NCBI RefSeq assembly: GCF_000272405.2
Contig: NZ_AJZM02000272.1
Span: 1-22,633 of the forward strand
DNA: 22,633 nt
Reading direction: 5' to 3'
From: Vibrio tasmaniensis 1F-187
GTDB lineage: Bacteria; Pseudomonadota; Gammaproteobacteria; Enterobacterales; Vibrionaceae
Below are positions 15,093 to 22,612 of this stretch, piece by piece. The position numbers and the translations under genes were made by a program. Below the pieces are notes generated by a model. The model was not told where the DNA came from and ran no database searches. It saw nothing but the letters and a program-made list of their open reading frames with translations. Every line of letters starts with the position of its first letter. Position 1 is the first letter of the stretch.

Positions 15093-16310
15093 ATGTCTGA
15101 TTTTTCTTTAGCGAACGACTCGTTCGTACAACGCTTTTTCTACCCTATGACTAACGTGATTCAAAACTACGCATGGGGTAGCCCTTCTTCGTTTAGCCAC
15201 CTGTTTGGTATTGATAACCAATCAGGTGAGCCACAAGCGGAGATCTGGATGGGCGCTCACCCGAATGGCTGCTCAATGGTGAACGACAACGGGCAGCAGA
15301 CCACATTGTCTAGCTTGATTTCTAAGAACCTAAACCTGTTTCTAAGTGAGAAAGTCGCGAGCCGTTTTGGTGAACTTCCGTATCTGTTTAAGGTGTTAGC
15401 AGCAGAGAAAGCGCTGTCTGTTCAAGTACACCCGAACAAGCAACAAGCGGAATCTGGATATGCACTAGAAGAGCAACAAGGCATTCCAATGACAGCGGGT
15501 AACCGTAACTACAAGGATCCTAATCACAAGCCAGAACTGGTGTATGCATTAACCGACTACACCGCGATGAATGGTTTTAGATCAATCAGCGAGATTCTTG
15601 AGCACTTCCATTACCTTGATATTCCAGAGCTGCATTCGATGGTCAATGACCTAGAGGGCGACCAAACTCCCAATGGATTAGCGAGCTTCTTCGCGAGCTT
15701 ATTGTCTTTGCAAGGAGAACAAAAAGGCATGGCGCTGACCATGTTGCTGGTGAAGGCGAAGCTTTCAGATACACCTGTATTCCAATTGATTTCAGAACTG
15801 GAAGATCAATACCCAGGTGATGTCGGCCTGTTTGCTCCGCTGTTATTGAACGTGATTACCCTAAAGCCGGGGCAAGCCATGTATCTAGACGCTGAGACTC
15901 CCCATGCTTACATCAAGGGTACAGGCTTAGAGATCATGGCGAACTCAGACAATGTGCTGCGTGCCGGGTTAACGCCTAAGTACATGGACGTGAACGAACT
16001 GGTTTCTTGTACTCGATTTAATGAAAAGCCTGCGGATAGATTACTGCTCAGCCCGATAGAGCAAGGTGATGTGATGGAATACCAAATTCCGGTCGAAGAT
16101 TTTAAGTTCTCTATCGTGCAAAACTCAAATCAGCGACAGATCACTACCGAAGGTGCCGAGATCCTATTGCCGCTTGACGAATCTATGGTACTCACTCACC
16201 AATGTGGCGAAACCTGCGTGATAGAGAAAGGCCAGTCGGTGTTCATTCCGGCTTACGCAGAGAGCTACAAACTCGATTGCGTTGGACGTGTCGCGCGAGC
16301 TTACAGCTAG
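15093..16310 (+). CDS. manA: Mannose-6-phosphate isomerase, class I
   Basis: A 405-residue zinc enzyme converting mannose-6-phosphate to fructose-6-phosphate, linking mannose uptake to glycolysis. The type I signature is complete: YPMTNVIQNYAWGS (residues 17-30), zinc ligands Q111 and H113 (SVQVHPNK), E148 (KPELVYALT) and H271 (ETPHAYIKGTGLEIMANSDN), and RAGLTPKYMD near 293. Length is typical. The start is uncertain: ATGs at 15069 and 15081 are in frame but lack ribosome sites, while ATG 15093 has a weak GGTGA five bases upstream; the conserved part starts only around residue 17. It lies downstream of the IIABC permease, probably co-transcribed. Other manA copies may exist for polysaccharide synthesis; this one looks catabolic. 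Confidence 0.95.
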   Translation: MSDFSLANDSFVQRFFYPMTNVIQNYAWGSPSSFSHLFGIDNQSGEPQAEIWMGAHPNGCSMVNDNGQQTTLSSLISKNLNLFLSEKVASRFGELPYLFKVLAAEKALSVQVHPNKQQAESGYALEEQQGIPMTAGNRNYKDPNHKPELVYALTDYTAMNGFRSISEILEHFHYLDIPELHSMVNDLEGDQTPNGLASFFASLLSLQGEQKGMALTMLLVKAKLSDTPVFQLISELEDQYPGDVGLFAPLLLNVITLKPGQAMYLDAETPHAYIKGTGLEIMANSDNVLRAGLTPKYMDVNELVSCTRFNEKPADRLLLSPIEQGDVMEYQIPVEDFKFSIVQNSNQRQITTEGAEILLPLDESMVLTHQCGETCVIEKGQSVFIPAYAESYKLDCVGRVARAYS

Positions 16311-16344
16311 CTCTACAAAGTAAATCTAGCTCTCCCGAGTAAAT
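16307..16344. repeat. 19-bp tandem repeat at the manA stop codon
   Basis: CTAGCTCTACAAAGTAAAT (16307-16325) is followed directly by CTAGCTCTCCCGAGTAAAT (16326-16344), 16/19 identical. The manA stop TAG lies in the first copy. Confidence 0.75.
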
Positions 16345-16357
16345 ACAAACACTGATC

Positions 16358-16385
16358 ATGCCCTGCTTTGCGGGGCATTTTTGTT
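16358..16385 (+). terminator. Rho-independent terminator after manA
   Basis: ATGCCCTGC (16358-16366) pairs with GCGGGGCAT (16370-16378) around TTT with one T-G pair, followed by TTTTTGTTT. It ends the IIABC-manA operon. Confidence 0.88.
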
Positions 16386-16435
16386 TCTGACGAAGCTTAT
16401 TAGCGTGTCAAAAACATAATCAAGATGCCATCAAA

Positions 16436-16474
16436 TATGACCCATCTCACACTGCATTAATGATGCAAATCACA
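16436..16474. promoter_or_regulatory. Two adjacent CRP-like sites upstream of the split PTS operon
   Basis: TATGA-CCCATC-TCACA (16436-16451) matches the CRP pattern TGTGA-N6-TCACA at 9 of 10 positions. AATGA-TGCAAA-TCACA (16459-16474) matches at 8 of 10. Centres are 23 bp apart. They lie 113-150 bp before the IIA start, suggesting cAMP-CRP activation of this operon. Confidence 0.6.
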
Positions 16475-16586
16475 CTTAATTTTGCTGGATACAAATGTAC
16501 AGTGAAGGGCTTTTATTTGCTATTTCGCGAATCGGGTTAATCCATTAATTTTAATTCAAGAACTTCAATAGTGAATGAGTTAATAA

Positions 16587-17027
16587 ATGATCACACAGCT
16601 AACCAACGTCAACTTAATTAATAACAACCTTCAAGCGAATAATAAAAAAGAACTGTTTGAAGAATTGGCAGGCATGTTATTTGAAAACAACCGAATCAGT
16701 AATAAAGAAGCCTTCTTGGCAGACATCGAAATTCGTGAATCTCAAAGCATCACTTCTATGGACGGCATCGCTTACCCACACTCAAAAAGCAAGGCTGTCA
16801 CTGAGCCGGCAATCGCTGTCGGTGTTAAGCGTGAAGGCATTGAGTATGGCGATGAAGACGGCATCAACCCAACCGTATTTTTTATGATCGCATCACCAGA
16901 CAACGGTGCTGACCATCATATTTATGTACTACAAGAACTGTTTGGAAAATTCAGCGATGAATTTATCCAGAATATCCATAACGCAAAAGATGAACATCAA
17001 ATCCTTAATATTTTAACTAATTCATAA
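16587..17027 (+). CDS. Free-standing PTS fructose-family IIA protein
   Basis: A 146-residue cytosolic IIA with phosphorylatable H65 in DGIAYPHSKSKAV and the family block FFMIASPDNGADHH (98-111). It passes phosphate from HPr to a IIB. It is 14 bp ahead of a IIC-IIB gene, so the two form a split version of the A-C-B fusion at 8597-10462. Compared with the fused IIA domains, the stretch before the active site is one residue shorter (ITSMDGIAYPHS against NTGFDDGIAIPHA). Its N-terminus (MITQLTNVNLI) is nearer that of the IIABC at 13071 (MITTLINQDLI). The ribosome site is weak. Resembles V. cholerae VC1820 in type. Confidence 0.92.
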   Translation: MITQLTNVNLINNNLQANNKKELFEELAGMLFENNRISNKEAFLADIEIRESQSITSMDGIAYPHSKSKAVTEPAIAVGVKREGIEYGDEDGINPTVFFMIASPDNGADHHIYVLQELFGKFSDEFIQNIHNAKDEHQILNILTNS

Positions 17028-17040
17028 GGCGTAGAAAATT

Positions 17041-18453
17041 ATGAGTACCCTAGCAAATCAAGCTACCAATACTAGCAATAAAAATAGTAGTAGCGACTAT
17101 AAAAAAATCCTCAGTACCATGAAAGGCCATCTGCTTTTCGGTACATCACACATGCTGCCTTTCATCGTAGCCGGTGGTGTTCTATTGGCTTTAGCGGTAA
17201 TGGCATCAGGCAAAGGTGCTGTACCTGCAGACGGCCTGCTAGCAGACATCTCTAATATCGGTATCAAAGGCCTTGTTCTTTTCCCAATCATTCTTGGCGG
17301 CTTTATTGGTTACTCAATTGCAGATAAACCAGCACTGGCACCTGCGATGATCTCTTCTGGCATCATGGCTGACATGGGCGGCGGCTTCCTTGGTTGTATC
17401 GTGGCTGGCTTTATCGCCGGTGGCGTGGTGTTCCAACTTAAGAAAATCCCACTTTCTACCAACATGACTGCGCTAGGTGCTTACTTTATCTACCCGCTTC
17501 TAGGCACGTTAATCTCTGCCGGCATCGTACTGTGGGGCATTGGTGAGCCAATCAAACTGTTCATGTCTTCAATGAACGAGTTCCTAGCTTCAATGGCTGG
17601 CGCGTCTAAGATGGTTCTGGGCACAATCCTTGGTGGTATGACGGCGTTTGATATGGGCGGCCCTATCAACAAAGTAGCAACGCTATTTGCTCAAACTCAA
17701 GTAGACACTCAACCTTGGTTAATGGGCGGTGTAGGCATCGCGATTTGTACACCACCTCTAGGTATGGCATTGGCGACTTTCCTATTCAAAAACAAGTTCT
17801 CTAAACAGGAGCAAGAAGCAGGTAAAGCAGCAGCAATCATGGGTTCTATCGGTATCTCTGAAGGTGCTATCCCATTCGCAGCGAATGACCCAATGCGCGT
17901 ACTTCCTTCAATCGTTGCCGGTGGTATCGTGGGCTGTGTATTCGGCTTCATGACAGACGTTCTACTACACGCACCTTGGGGCGGCCTAATCACAGCACCA
18001 GTATCAAGTAACATTCCAATGTACGTGGTCGGTATTGCGCTAGGTTCACTAACTACGGCGGTTATCGTTGGCTTCTGGAAGCCAGTAGCGGTTGAAACAG
18101 AAGAAGACATGGTTGAAGCGCCAGTACAAGCTCAAACAGCTCCTGTAGCAGGCGAAGGCGAGTACGACATCGTAGCCGTAACATGTTGCCCTTCTGGTGT
18201 TGCACACACCTTCATGGCAGCGAAAGCACTGGAAAAAGCAGGCTTGGCAGCAGGCCTTAAGATTAAGGTAGAAACTCAAGGTCAAAACGGTATTCAGAAC
18301 CGCATCAGCGACCTAGATGTAGCGAACGCGAGACTGGTTATCTTGGCTCACGATATTCAAGTGAAAGACGCTCACCGCTTTGCTAACGCGAACGTGATTG
18401 AGTGTTCAACCAAGGAAGCGATGAAGAAAGCCGCGGACATGGTGGCTATTTAA
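17041..18453 (+). CDS. PTS fructose-family permease, fused IIC-IIB
   Basis: A 470-residue inner-membrane permease in the order C-B. IIC (about 25-350) starts HLLFGTSHMLPFIVAGG and includes FDMGGPINKVATLFAQTQ (203-220) and SEGAIPFAANDP (273-284). A charged linker rich in Glu/Ala/Gln (about 350-372) leads to IIB (375-470), with phosphocysteine C383 in VTCCPSGVAHTF, here preceded by a second cysteine C382. It works with the IIA gene 14 bp upstream. IIC and IIB are both close to those of the A-C-B fusion at 8597-10462, so the two systems share a recent ancestor and may take similar fructose-like sugars. Resembles V. cholerae VC1821. Sugar not determined. Confidence 0.92.
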   Translation: MSTLANQATNTSNKNSSSDYKKILSTMKGHLLFGTSHMLPFIVAGGVLLALAVMASGKGAVPADGLLADISNIGIKGLVLFPIILGGFIGYSIADKPALAPAMISSGIMADMGGGFLGCIVAGFIAGGVVFQLKKIPLSTNMTALGAYFIYPLLGTLISAGIVLWGIGEPIKLFMSSMNEFLASMAGASKMVLGTILGGMTAFDMGGPINKVATLFAQTQVDTQPWLMGGVGIAICTPPLGMALATFLFKNKFSKQEQEAGKAAAIMGSIGISEGAIPFAANDPMRVLPSIVAGGIVGCVFGFMTDVLLHAPWGGLITAPVSSNIPMYVVGIALGSLTTAVIVGFWKPVAVETEEDMVEAPVQAQTAPVAGEGEYDIVAVTCCPSGVAHTFMAAKALEKAGLAAGLKIKVETQGQNGIQNRISDLDVANARLVILAHDIQVKDAHRFANANVIECSTKEAMKKAADMVAI

Positions 18454-18492
18454 AGCCTGAAACAAGTTAGAAGATAAAATTACTACCCCCTA

Positions 18493-18519
18493 CCCCATTC
18501 GCCTTGTCAGCGAATGGGG
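18493..18519. terminator. Hairpin terminator between convergent genes
   Basis: CCCCATTCGC (18493-18502) pairs perfectly with GCGAATGGGG (18510-18519) around CTTGTCA. The downstream tail is T/A-rich rather than a pure T-run. It separates the PTS operon from the minus-strand binding-protein gene. Confidence 0.8.
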
Positions 18520-18548
18520 ATTTATATTTATATAATGTTCAAAGCTTT

Positions 18549-20174
18549 TTACTGCTTGATATAAAGATCCTTAGAATAGATGCGGCCTTCAACGTTATTC
18601 TTCGCAAAGCCGCCAACACTTGGTCGCACTAGACGAGCCTGCATGTAGTAGTAGATTGGCGCGATCGGCATATCTTCAGCCAGTAACTGCTCCGCTTGGT
18701 CATAGAAACCTTGGCGTTCTTGCTCATTAGTTGCAGCCAATGCGCTATCCATTGCTGAGTCGTACTTGTCGTTGTTGTAACGAGCAAAGTTACCTGAAGA
18801 TTCAGAACGCAGAAGGCTTAAGAAGGTCGACGCTTCATTGTAATCACCACACCAAGACGCTCGCATCACATCAAAATCACCTTGTCGACGTGACACTAAG
18901 TAAGACTTCCACTCTTGGTTTTCCAACTCAACTTGCGCGCCTAGATTGCTTTTCAGCATAGATGCAATCGCCACCGCAATCGACTTATTCGATTCACTGG
19001 TGTTGTAAAGCAATTTAAAATCTAGCGGGTTAGAAGCATCGTATCCGGCTTCTTTCAGCAACTCTTTCGCCTTTTGGTCACGGTCCCTTTGAATCCATGT
19101 ACTGTACTCAGGTTGAGTGGCATCAAAACCTGCCGTGTATTCATGAGCAAAGGTATAAGCTGGTAAGTTACCTACTTGAGTCACTCCATTAGTAATCACA
19201 TTGCGCATCATGGAATAAGACACCGCTTTACGCACTCGCGCATCATCAAACGGAGGGCGCGTGGTATTGAACGCGTAATAGTAAGTACACAATAAAGGTA
19301 CCGCTGTATACGCGTCTTGATATTTCATTTTTAGCTGCTGCGCCATGTGTGTCGGCACATCAGACGTAATATCGACCTCGCCCACCGCATAGCGATTAAT
19401 CGACGCATTCTGGTTCTCAAACGGAATGTAAGTCACTTGGGTTAAGTGCGTATCTGAACTGTCCCAATAGTTAGGGTTCTTCTCCAGTTCAATGCGTTCG
19501 TTCACCACCCACTCGCCTAAAACAAACGCACCATTGCCAACAAACTGCTTCGGATCGCTCCACGGCTTATCGCTGTTTTCTAGCGTTGCCTTGTGAACGG
19601 GCATCATTGAAGTGTGGCCTGTCATCGCCACAAAGTATGGAACTTTGCTATCGAGTTCGAACTTCACCGTGTGCTTATCAACCGCCGAGATACCGAGCTC
19701 TTCAACAGGCTTCTTACCTTCTGCCACATCAGCGATATTTTTGATTTGAGTTAGCTTGAGATACCACACATTTGGCGAAGCAAGCTTTGGGTCGACCGCG
19801 CGTCTTATCGCATACACGAAATCATCGGCTGTCACCGGATCGCCATTCGACCATTTCGCGTCTTTACGCAGGTGGAATACAAACGTCTGGTTGTCTTCGG
19901 TTTCCCAAGATTCCGCGACACCTGGAGTGATGTTGCCATCGCGGTCTTGGATCACTAAACCTTCAAACAGGTCACGTAGAATGTGCATTTCAGGCAAGCC
20001 TTCTGCCTTTGCCGGATCGAGTGTCGCAGCTTCTGCATCATTGGCTCGCACCAAATGTTGGTCTTTTGCCAGTGAAACACCAGCAGGTAAGGTTTCAGCA
20101 ACGGCAGTCACTGAGATAAAAGGGGTCAATAAAGATGAAATGAGTAAAGCCGTTGAATGTTTTTTAAAATCCAT
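18549..20174 (-). CDS. OppA/MppA-type periplasmic peptide-binding protein
   Basis: A 541-residue solute-binding protein of the SBP_bac_5 family, same length as E. coli OppA (543). A signal peptide is clear: DFKKHSTALLISSLLTPF, then cleavage after AVA (about residue 26). The mature part has the Opp pattern (LFEGLVIQDRDGNITPGVAE; FVFHLRKDAKWSNGDPVTAD; NGAFVLGEW) and near the end SWCGDYNEASTFL, where the aspartate corresponds to the OppA residue holding the peptide N-terminus. ATG 20174 is chosen over the longer frame because AGGAGAG precedes it and the signal peptide begins there. No oppBCDF genes are adjacent, so it must use a permease encoded elsewhere. Divergence from mpaA suggests the MppA role, binding murein tripeptide for uptake by Opp. 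OppA versus MppA not resolved by eye. Confidence 0.9.
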   Translation of the reverse strand: MDFKKHSTALLISSLLTPFISVTAVAETLPAGVSLAKDQHLVRANDAEAATLDPAKAEGLPEMHILRDLFEGLVIQDRDGNITPGVAESWETEDNQTFVFHLRKDAKWSNGDPVTADDFVYAIRRAVDPKLASPNVWYLKLTQIKNIADVAEGKKPVEELGISAVDKHTVKFELDSKVPYFVAMTGHTSMMPVHKATLENSDKPWSDPKQFVGNGAFVLGEWVVNERIELEKNPNYWDSSDTHLTQVTYIPFENQNASINRYAVGEVDITSDVPTHMAQQLKMKYQDAYTAVPLLCTYYYAFNTTRPPFDDARVRKAVSYSMMRNVITNGVTQVGNLPAYTFAHEYTAGFDATQPEYSTWIQRDRDQKAKELLKEAGYDASNPLDFKLLYNTSESNKSIAVAIASMLKSNLGAQVELENQEWKSYLVSRRQGDFDVMRASWCGDYNEASTFLSLLRSESSGNFARYNNDKYDSAMDSALAATNEQERQGFYDQAEQLLAEDMPIAPIYYYMQARLVRPSVGGFAKNNVEGRIYSKDLYIKQ

Positions 20175-20323
20175 GTTTTTTTGCTCTCCTAGCCTATCTT
20201 TGAAGCAAAGTAATAAAATTAACAATGCGACGGTTGACGAGTTTTGACGCTATGGTTTATTTAATAGAGGTCATCTAAATAGTAGTGACACTTTGATACT
20301 ACTTGATCAATCAGGAGATTAAG

Positions 20324-21034
20324 GTGAGTTTAATTCCAAGAACGGAAAGAGCTGCGTTTTCGATAAAGCCGCTGTCATATGGAAAATCGGTGTTGGGTGC
20401 ACCCTTACTCTACTTCCCCGCACAAATAGAAAGCGAATCTCGCGGGCTGATTTTAGCAGGCACACACGGCGATGAAACCGCTTCTATCGCAGGTTTGTCT
20501 TGCGCGCTAAGAAGCTTACCTGCTGCCAACTTACGACACGATGTAATCCTGTCGATGAACCCAGACGGCAACCAGCTTGGCACTCGCGCTAACGCAAATC
20601 AAGTCGATCTCAACCGCGCCTTTCCGACTAAAAACTGGACAGAAAACGGCACCGTCTATCGCTGGAGTTCTCACACCCCAGTCAGAGATGTAAAAGTAAA
20701 AACGGGGCAAGCCGATCTGCTTGAACCGGAAGTGCAGTCGCTCATCAACCTCATTGAGCAACGCCAACCCAAGTTCGTCATCTCTTTCCACGAACCACTC
20801 GCCATGGTCGATGACCCAGCTCAATCCGAACTCGCCTCTTGGTTAGGCAAGCAGTTCAACCTACCACTCGTAGAAGACGTTGATTACGAAACCCCAGGCT
20901 CATTCGGCACTTGGTGCCAAGAAAGAAACCTACCGTGTATTACCGTAGAGCTGCCGCCCGTTTCTGCGGATTTGACTATAGAGCAGTATTTGGATGCATT
21001 TTTGGCGGTGTTGGGGTATGAGGGGGTTGTTTAA
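20324..21034 (+). CDS. mpaA: Murein peptide amidase A (M14 zinc peptidase)
   Basis: A 236-residue cytosolic zinc carboxypeptidase that cuts gamma-D-glutamyl-diaminopimelate in recycled murein peptides. Zinc ligands are H48 and E51 (GTHGDE) and H156 (SFHEPLAM); the general base is E209 (TVELPP). The substrate-site block NPDGNQLGTRANANQVDLNR (79-98) is typical of MpaA. GTG 20324 is the start: AGGAG is six bases before it and lies inside the longer frame that begins at TTG 20303. It is divergent from the OppA/MppA-type gene, a logical pair: one captures murein peptides, the other degrades them inside the cell. A 12-bp tandem repeat covers the stop codon. No clear hairpin terminator follows. Confidence 0.93.
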   Translation: MSLIPRTERAAFSIKPLSYGKSVLGAPLLYFPAQIESESRGLILAGTHGDETASIAGLSCALRSLPAANLRHDVILSMNPDGNQLGTRANANQVDLNRAFPTKNWTENGTVYRWSSHTPVRDVKVKTGQADLLEPEVQSLINLIEQRQPKFVISFHEPLAMVDDPAQSELASWLGKQFNLPLVEDVDYETPGSFGTWCQERNLPCITVELPPVSADLTIEQYLDAFLAVLGYEGVV

Positions 21035-21050
21035 AGATTTGTTTAAAGAT
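21027..21050. repeat. Perfect 12-bp tandem duplication at the mpaA stop codon
   Basis: TTGTTTAAAGAT occurs at 21027-21038 and again directly at 21039-21050. The mpaA stop TAA (21032-21034) is inside copy one, and copy two supplies another in-frame TAA at 21044-21046. Confidence 0.85.
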
Positions 21051-21218
21051 TGCTAACTCATTTTTGGACAAGAACGAACCAGTGACTTCGCTAAATTAGC
21101 AAATCATAAATCAGTATAGATAATGTAAAATGAGCTATGACGAACAGTCTACTTGCGTTAGCCCGAAAGATAAATTTTTTTGGGCGCATTAAGTGACGTT
21201 AAGTTAGACAAATAATCA

Positions 21219-21488
21219 TCATAATTGAGAGCCAAGTAAGAGCATTGCACCAGCTTGCTGTTGCCCTGAAAATGATTGCATTTTAGTAACATAAATGATC
21301 TTGCATTGCTCATTATTACTAAAAGTTACACCTCGACGCTCTAACTCTGCAAACGCAACGTCTCTATTCGCGTCATAAGCAGCCTCTGAACATAGCTTGG
21401 CGGTAGTCATATTTTCAGCAGATTTTGGAGTGAGAACACAGCCAGCCAACAACAAAGGCAATAAAAAAAAGATAAATCGAAACAACAT
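21219..21488 (-). CDS. Small predicted lipoprotein, function unknown
   Basis: An 89-residue protein with a lipoprotein signal peptide: FRFIFFLLPLLLAGC with lipobox LLAGC and lipidated C17. The residue after the cysteine is Val, so no Asp inner-membrane retention signal; an outer-membrane location is likely. The mature part has two more cysteines (KLCSEA, NEQCKII) that could form a periplasmic disulfide, and an EAAYDANRDVAFAELERRGV stretch seen in small Vibrio/Pseudomonas lipoproteins of unknown role. Its ATG overlaps the stop of the upstream gene by one base (TAATG), with GGAGA ahead, so translation is coupled. Confidence 0.8.
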   Translation of the reverse strand: MLFRFIFFLLPLLLAGCVLTPKSAENMTTAKLCSEAAYDANRDVAFAELERRGVTFSNNEQCKIIYVTKMQSFSGQQQAGAMLLLGSQL

Positions 21489-21790
21489 TAGATCTCCGTA
21501 ATCCTAATTTTTTCCACACTAGTGAAGATGACTTCAATATCTTTGCAAGTCGCCCATCCTTTTCCTTCGGTACTTAATTTATTCAGAAACTGAATAGCCT
21601 CCATTGGTTTTTTCGATAATTTTCCATCGAAAGATTGCAGTTCTCCATCATCTACAATTAACCATCGGCTTTTTTCCTTTTTAAGATTAATAAATATTGT
21701 TCCGTCAGGAAATGGGGGAAATGTATCAGCAAAAGATGCCCCAACACATACTGGACTAAAAGCCTTTTTTTGAAAAAATGATTCACTCAT
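21488..21790 (-). CDS. Hypothetical protein, upstream partner of the lipoprotein gene
   Basis: A 100-residue protein I do not recognise. ATG 21790 is chosen because GGAAGAG lies just before it; the same frame runs open to 21904 but without a ribosome site. It has no signal peptide or membrane helix. A cluster of aromatics and charged residues (FPPFPDGTIFINLKKEKSRW, residues 25-44, then LIVDDGELQSFDG) suggests a small globular beta-rich domain. Two cysteines (PVCVG, ATCKD) are present. Ends one base into the lipoprotein gene, so both form an operon. The AT-rich composition differs from the PTS region. Confidence 0.65.
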   Translation of the reverse strand: MSESFFQKKAFSPVCVGASFADTFPPFPDGTIFINLKKEKSRWLIVDDGELQSFDGKLSKKPMEAIQFLNKLSTEGKGWATCKDIEVIFTSVEKIRITEI

Positions 21791-22154
21791 ATCTCTTCCC
21801 TGTTTAATAAACGAGTTATTGATAATCAAAGTACAACAAAAAGGGGAGAAGGCAAGCATAAAAAAAGCAGCTCTAGCTTCAACCTCATTGGAAAACCTAC
21901 GCATAATTTCTAAAGCACATGGATTAGATTAATTAGGTTTATTCTAGATCATTCAAGGATGTCGATTTGGCGGAGCTGAGAAACTTTGGGGTACTTTCGT
22001 GTTTGAAAGTGCTGACTGTATCGGTTCTGGACAGAAACGCGTTAGAGCTTAAGAGCTAACGCGCTCGATATAGATTAGAATTAATATCTTGAAACCATAA
22101 ACGCTTGTTAGTTGCGAAACTTTACATTTCGTAGCTCAGTACCGATTATCAGGA
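21791..22154. other. Intergenic stretch without a recognised gene
   Basis: 364 bp, AT-rich in the left part. The only structure seen is an inverted repeat, CGCGTTAG (22038-22045) and CTAACGCG (22056-22063), with a 10-nt centre holding CTTAAG. On the minus strand it is followed by TTTCT and lies about 90 bp after the zinc-ribbon stop, so it may be a weak terminator for that gene. Confidence 0.45.
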
Positions 22155-22385
22155 CTAATTCATGTTGTCTGGTGTATGAAGATTAGTGCCACAAACTGTG
22201 CACTTATAGTCACCTGTAGCTTCGCCCTCCATCAATGCACTGGCAACTGATGCAAAAAAGCCTGAGAAAAAACCTGCTGATTTCGACGCACTGGATTTTT
22301 TTGGTTGCGAGAAGCTTTCATATTTGTGGAGGGTGATCTCTTTGCAATTGCAACAGAACGCTTTCGTTTGCTCAGAACCGTACAT
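22155..22385 (-). CDS. Small zinc-ribbon protein with hydrophobic insert, function unknown
   Basis: A 76-residue protein with two cysteine knuckles, CCNC at 11-14 and CTVC at 62-65, expected to bind one zinc. The 47 residues between them include a basic/serine part (QPKKSSASKSAG) and a hydrophobic glycine/alanine stretch (GFFSGFFASVASAL, 38-51) that may be an amphipathic or membrane-touching helix. ATG 22385 is preferred to TTG 22394 further up; the ribosome site is weak (GGGTTGG). Zinc ribbons with such inserts occur in uncharacterised proteobacterial proteins. Neighbours give no functional hint: an unknown operon on one side and a possible IS end on the other. Confidence 0.7.
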   Translation of the reverse strand: MYGSEQTKAFCCNCKEITLHKYESFSQPKKSSASKSAGFFSGFFASVASALMEGEATGDYKCTVCGTNLHTPDNMN

Positions 22386-22612
22386 TTTAACCAACCCGAT
22401 TATTCATCTGTAGTTTTCACAACCTCAAAGCAACCAACGCTTTATAGGCGGAATTTTTTCTTTTTTACATTCCGTCTATGTTGCTGCCATATATTATGAA
22501 GCTCAACTGGTATTACCCTGTTATGTGAATCGGCATATGGTAATGGGGGCAAACTACGGAAAATTCCGTATAAGAGACCAAAGTACTGATTGATTAACTT
22601 GGTCTATCGGTG

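Noticed and set aside
21154..21189. GCCC...GGGC as a terminator for mpaA
   Set aside because: The stem is only four solid pairs with a long loop, and no T-run follows it on the plus strand.
21051..21208. Integron attC site suggested by GCTAAC, GCGTTAG and GTTAGAC words
   Set aside because: Core sites do not fit RYYYAAC and GTTRRRY, the palindromic fold between them is poor, and there is no integrase or cassette array.
22038..22063. Inverted repeat as an attC site or IS end
   Set aside because: Only 8 bp arms with a symmetric centre; it fits a weak minus-strand terminator better and lacks attC core boxes.
22555..22599. TACGGAAAATTCCGTA palindrome and AGACCAA/TTGGTCT pair near the right edge as an operator or attachment site
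   Set aside because: Short AT-rich palindromes with no gene whose promoter they would serve within the window; too little context.
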